Origin: Gracilaria domingensis
Taxonomy: Eukaryota > Rhodophyta > Florideophyceae > Gracilariales > Gracilariaceae
Reading direction: 5' to 3'
Length of the DNA stretch: 64,000 bases
Assembly (NCBI GenBank): GCA_022539475.1
Contig: VCMS01000059.1
Location: 147,056-211,055 of the forward strand
The translations under genes were made by a program, and so were the position numbers. The notes beneath the pieces are model-generated. The model saw only the letters and a program-made list of their open reading frames with translations, was not told the origin of the DNA and searched no databases. This document shows positions 60,251-64,000 of the stretch, piece after piece; position 1 is the stretch's first letter, and each line of letters opens with the position of its first letter.

Positions 60251-61739
60251 GTCGCCGCCAATCTGCGGAGGTTGCGATTCCGCAGGGGCGGCTACAGTTC
60301 CACCATTCGATGGCACCGTTTCCTGGTTTCCAGGCTGAGTCTCCGCCTTCGCACGAAGGTACGATTTGTCGGGAACACGTTCCCGCTCGGCGGGCGTCAA
60401 CGACTCATACTGAGGCACTATCTTCGCCATATCCCGTATGGGCATTAAGCAATTCGGAGCGATGTGCCCTGGCCTGTAACAGGTATGACAAATAAGGTGA
60501 CGAAGAAGATCCGTGTTGGGCGGCCGGCGCTCCTGTCGAGGAGGGTACGGGTCCCTCCATCCAGGGCGTTGGCTTCGATATCCGCCAGAGTGCGGCACGG
60601 GCAATGCCGGGACTTGACGTCCGGCGTACAAAGCGGGGTCTCCGTCCACTGTAGACTGCTCCGTCGTCGACGGCAATTCCGAACTCGGCATTGAACCATC
60701 GTCCTGTAACAGGTGCAGGTTATCATAACCCCCTTGAACAGAACCTCGCGAGTGAGGCAGTGAGGAGTCTCGGCCTTCTACATGAAGGAGTCGGCGCGTG
60801 CGCGCCTTGATGCCAGTGCGTGCTCGAGCTGCATCTCCCTCCGCTTGGGCAAATTGAACGAGTTCCAGATAGGTAATCCGGCGTTTGTTCTCCCGATAAT
60901 GGGCTACCAACGTCCGAATTGATCGGTCCAGTCCATCAACAAACATCGTACACCGCTCAGCTGCGGAGAACACGTTGCCACATCTGTGGAAAGCCTTATT
61001 GAGGCGGGTCGAATAAACGGTTTCCGACTCTTCGGCTCCTTGCTTCGTGTCTCGCAGCGCGAGTATAGCACCTTGTATCGCATTGCCTGTCGCGTAAGAG
61101 CGCAGGAGATATTGTACCGCTTCCGGCCAGCACGTAACTCCTCCTTCGGAGGCGCGAGACGACCCACGAACCGAATTGAATTGATCTTCGGCTACACCCG
61201 TCAAAAAGTACGGCAGCGCGATGTAGGCCTGTGCCTCACTCATCCGAAGTACATCGGCTTCCGCTACGAAGCGGCTAAGAAAATCCAAGACCAGAATTGG
61301 ATCTTCCCCAGAGAACTTGTGGGGCTTTAGCGTGAGCTCCATTTGTCGGAGATGATTTCGCACTTTGCCAGTCCCACGTGGGGTCCTCTGTGGCGTCGTG
61401 TCATCAAGCCGATAATATCGGTAAGATAGCAGCTTCCGATACAGTAAGTTTGTCGGCTTCAACTCCTTCAATCCGAGGTGTCTCCGTCCTTTCGTACGGC
61501 CTCGTGCAACGCCAGAAGTGGCTTCAGTAGCCCGCGAACGGGATGCACGATAGCGAGAGCGCTCTTCCGCGCTGTCCGAAGAGTCGGTAGACGATCCCTT
61601 TTTGGGGCCCTCCTCATCAGAAGAGGATGAAGAAGACGAGTCAGACTCAACCTTGACCTTCTTCTTTGCCGGACGATCCCGGGAACGGCGCGAGTGCTGA
61701 GAACCCTCAGAAACCGGGGCTCCCGGCGCAACAGCATCA
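60236..61739 (-). CDS. gag: Gag of element C, lacks its N-terminus
   Basis: The frame runs without break from the truncation point at 61739 to the TGA at 60236-60238 (about 500 codons). It includes the acidic Ser tract (DSSSSSSSDEEG), the capsid-like part and the CCHC knuckle (CHTCYRPGHIAPNC). The first ~168 residues found in B are missing, so the coiled coil and the start codon are lost. Confidence 0.88.
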
Positions 61740-62013
61740 CGTCTGTCTCTTGCAGATGCTAGTTTTTGGCGAGGGTCGTCCAGTAAATTTTTTGAAAAAA
61801 TATCGAGATCAATTATTTCAAAATCTGCAGATAATTGCTTGGGTCGTCCAGAATCGCTGTGCAGTAAATACTGGTGGGTTTTCCACTCGTGCTAGTTCTT
61901 TAGTCGAGGGCTACCTGAACTGTATTTCGCGAAGTCTAGGTTCAGTTTCCATTAAGGTGCACATTACACGATACCTTCTGCGGAATGATACCCTGCAACG
62001 CATGGAATACTAG
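61740..62013 (+). pseudogene. Unknown protein fragment next to the element C truncation
   Basis: A protein-like frame (FLKKYRDQLFQNLQIIAW, NTGGFSTRASSLVEGYLN) ends at a stop at 62013. Its left part would lie across the junction with element C. I do not recognise the family; a decayed mobile-element enzyme is possible. Confidence 0.35.
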
Positions 62014-62150
62014 TGCTAGTACAGATGATGCCCATTATGAAATCATACCGTTTTATTCGTATCTATTCTTCTATCGACCTCTTTTGCTAACCACTACTTC
62101 GCTATATTACATGTACCATTTCCCCATGATGGATCGGGTGTAGGCGCAAT
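62014..62150. other. Spacer, nothing recognised
   Basis: AT-rich, no gene. Confidence 0.35.
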
Positions 62151-62302
62151 CTGCGGCAGATGCCGCAGAGGGCACCTGCACCATAGTGCTGGATCGGTAG
62201 AACACATACGCACTCCGAGAGGATGAGGCGCGAAGCGCCTCGTCCTCTCCGTTCCTCATGTAGGGAACCATGCCCAGATGCATGGTTCCCTACTTGAGGA
62301 AC
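62151..62302. repeat. Cluster of three strong hairpins
   Basis: 62151-62168: CTGCGGCA-GA-TGCCGCAG. 62217-62249: GAGAGGATGAGGCGC-GAA-GCGCCTCGTCCTCTC (one T-G pair). 62251-62302: 8 + 14 bp stem with one mismatch (outer GTTCCTCA/TGAGGAAC, inner GTAGGGAACCATGC) and a 6-base loop. Confidence 0.92.
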
Positions 62303-62574
62303 CTGCACCTGCAACTCGTGAGCTACGTACGCATCAAAAGTCATTTACCTGTATACGCAAGCAGAAAGTATCCATAAGTTAGTCAATGATCCGTTAGATA
62401 CATTTGAAATGCGATGGAACGTACCATTGATAAAACAAAACAGAAACGTTGCGCTAGAAAAGTCGAGGGACCTGGTAACTCGCAAACGGAAGAAGAAGCA
62501 GGAAAAGGGATCGGTTAGATTACAAGCCCACCATATCATCGTAAACCGCGAAAGGTGTCGAAGCGAGAACTCAC

Positions 62575-63040
62575 AAGCAACGACACCAAGAATACCCATG
62601 CAGCAAACATACCGCAAAATGCGATAAACGAGAGAGCAGCCTATGTCGCAACCAAGTACCAGAATCGACTATCCCGCAAGCCAGTCAACCAAGATCGCCA
62701 ATACAAGAAGATCAACGTAAGGCGCGAGAAGAGAGGCGAGTCTATGAGGCAACCAAGTCAAACCATATCGCCAATGCACCAAAAGTAACGCAAGACGCGA
62801 TAAGAGAGAGACCATCCTATGGCGCAACCTAGTCAACCAAGATTGCCAATGATGAACCTATCGCCCGAGCCAGTCAACCAATATCAACCAATATCGCCAA
62901 TACACCAAAAGCAGCGCAAGACGCGAGAAGAGAGAAGAGTCTATGGCGGAACCAAGATCGCCAACAAACCAAAAGTAGCGCAAGATGCGAGAAGCTAGAG
63001 ACGCCTATGGCGCAACAAAGTGAACCAAGATCGGCAATAC
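62575..63040. repeat. Degenerate minisatellite, unit about 74 bp
   Basis: CCAAGATCGCCAATAC-like starts recur at 62689, 62763, 62837, 62888, 62952 and 63025. Each is followed by (C)ACCAAAAGTAGCGCAAGA and GCGAGAAGAGAG. Steps of 51-74 bp indicate internal deletions. Confidence 0.8.
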
Positions 63041-63424
63041 CGCGTGATAGGTTACACGAGCAGTCAGAGATCGATCTTGAGAGACGAAATGAAACTGGTT
63101 GCGTACTTACAGTCGTTGTGGACGTCGGAAGAAATACAAAGGACGCACGTCAAATAGTGGTTACCTTCAATCACGTCAATGTTAGTAGCAAGACGTAGAA
63201 CAAGATGGAACATATCGTAAGCAGAACGTAGTTAAACAAATGGAACGAGTTGGAGGCTGAAAACGGGAACCCGGTAACCCAAAGCTTATTTTCTGCCGTT
63301 TACATGTCGAATAGCGCGAAAAAACGTGGTGAGGATGGGTTAGTTTAGAGCAAAGATACATAGAAGAATATGGAAGAGAACCTACGAAAAGACTGCACGG
63401 AATACATCCGTGAGATACGGATGA
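63041..63424. other. Intergenic, nothing recognised
   Basis: No convincing ORF. Confidence 0.4.
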
Positions 63425-63499
63425 CTCCGTCCTACTTTTTTCCGCCCTCTACTTTAAGGAACCTCCATAAAGTACAGGGAGGAAAAAAGAAGGACGGAG
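63425..63499. repeat. Imperfect 32-bp inverted repeat
   Basis: Left arm 63425-63456 (CTCCGTCCTACTTTTTTCC...), 11-base loop, right arm 63468-63499 (...GGAAAAAAGAAGGACGGAG); five mismatched positions. Confidence 0.85.
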
Positions 63500-63772
63500 C
63501 GGAGTATAACGCGAGGATGTGGATGGCACGGATCACGACGGTAAGGGAAGGTCGGACGTCGGAGGCGCGGCGGCGGCGGCGGAGGGAAGAGATTTATTTT
63601 TCTGTGCGAGATTGGACAGGTGTACAGCGTACAACGTTGCGAAACCACAGGTTTATAACCAGTGGTAGATAATACGAGAAGTACACCCTTGTGTTGAGGT
63701 CGACGTGTACCTACGTTCCTTTTTGAACGAAAGCACGTGATTTGAACTCAAAATATATTCTCCGTTCTCAGC
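63500..63772. other. Upstream region of the last ORF
   Basis: Contains a short GGCGGCGGCGG run near 63569; no gene. Confidence 0.4.
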
Positions 63773-64000
63773 ATGACGTCGATCTTGACTGTCGCTCGAC
63801 CTCCTTCTCCCTTCGGACGCCCTTCCCTTGCAGTCTTTGTCGTTGTTTCTCGTTCAGTTCTTCTTCCCATGGTCTACTACTGTACACATAAGAAGCGTGG
63901 GTGCCCCTTCGTTACTCGCCGAGGAGTCTTATCCCTTCAACAGCATGTCAACCATTGCCCGTTTCGTCTGAAAGCAGCGCTGGAAGACGACAATAAGCCG
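63773..64000 (+). CDS. N-terminus of a Cys/His zinc-finger ORF, runs off the window
   Basis: 76 codons are open from ATG 63773 to the last base. After ~33 residues a Cys/His pattern appears: YYCTHKKRGCPF, then LQQHVNHCPFR (C-x6-C ... H-x3-C). This resembles the single zinc finger at the start of many transposase genes. Identity cannot be told from this piece; MVYYCTHK (63870) is an alternative start. Confidence 0.5.
   Translation, partial: MTSILTVARPPSPFGRPSLAVFVVVSRSVLLPMVYYCTHKKRGCPFVTRRGVLSLQQHVNHCPFRLKAALEDDNKP

Larger units (their letters stand above)
52176..61739 (-). mobile_element. Ty3/gypsy chromovirus (element C), 5'-truncated, gag and pol intact
   Basis: It matches element B from its 3' LTR to position 18065 of B, then stops abruptly at 61739: no 5' LTR, no primer site, no gag start. 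gag and pol carry none of the five breaks found in B. The 3' accessory region (52936-54290) and U3 differ completely from B. Confidence 0.93.

Noticed and set aside
62575-63040. Possible CRISPR-like array
   Set aside because: Units are degenerate and contiguous, without distinct spacers, and the host is a eukaryote; it is a minisatellite.

Overview
The window looks like nuclear DNA of a photosynthetic eukaryote, most likely a red alga. The evidence is a plastid-type SufE-BolA fusion gene, an animal-type haem peroxidase with a signal peptide, mostly intron-less genes with rare ~100-bp GT-AG introns (two seen), and very dense LTR retrotransposons. The red-algal assignment is inference.

Layout. 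1-7215: 3' part of a Ty3/gypsy chromovirus (element A, + strand): RNase H, integrase, chromodomain, an antisense ORF and the 3' LTR, inserted in a LINE whose RNase H end continues to 7845. 7846-19592: complete 11.7-kb chromovirus (element B, - strand) with 857-bp LTRs, a broken gag and pol, and an intact antisense ORF. 19593-20104: 3' half of a Tc1/mariner element. 20483-40614: host island with a coiled-coil protein, a frameshifted Orn/Lys/Arg decarboxylase, mitochondrial uL11, SurE, SEC11, SufE-BolA, haem peroxidase and, behind a very GC-rich stretch, a large SNF1-type kinase. 41219-45794: full Ty1/copia element with an intact ORF, inserted in LINE debris (three LINE 3' ends between 45.8 and 46.83 kb). 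46835-47691: lone LTR of the B family. 47692-48340: 5' half of the same Tc1/mariner element. 49317-51725: hAT transposase with one in-frame stop. 51951-52175: start of a GDT1-family gene cut by element C. 52176-61739: element C (- strand), 5'-truncated chromovirus with intact gag and pol. 61740-64000: hairpins, a minisatellite and the start of a zinc-finger ORF.

Main result. The 27 kb between 19593 and 46834 appear inverted by recombination between oppositely oriented B-family LTRs. The 5-bp flanks of element B and of the lone LTR are swapped. Flipping the segment gives two perfect target-site duplications (CCTCT and CAAAC), rejoins a LINE ORF in frame, and reunites a Tc1/mariner transposase and its two TIRs. 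An assembly mis-join at the LTRs would leave the same trace and must be excluded.

Other main observations: elements A and B both carry an intact, homologous, unrecognised gene on the strand opposite to pol, just inside the 3' LTR; this gene and U3 look like an exchangeable module, since C shares R-U5 and gag-pol with B but not these parts. Exact copies of the 3' polypurine tract recur inside the elements. Mini-hairpins of the form CCGnn-loop-nnCGG are very frequent. The copia start codon lies inside its primer-binding site.
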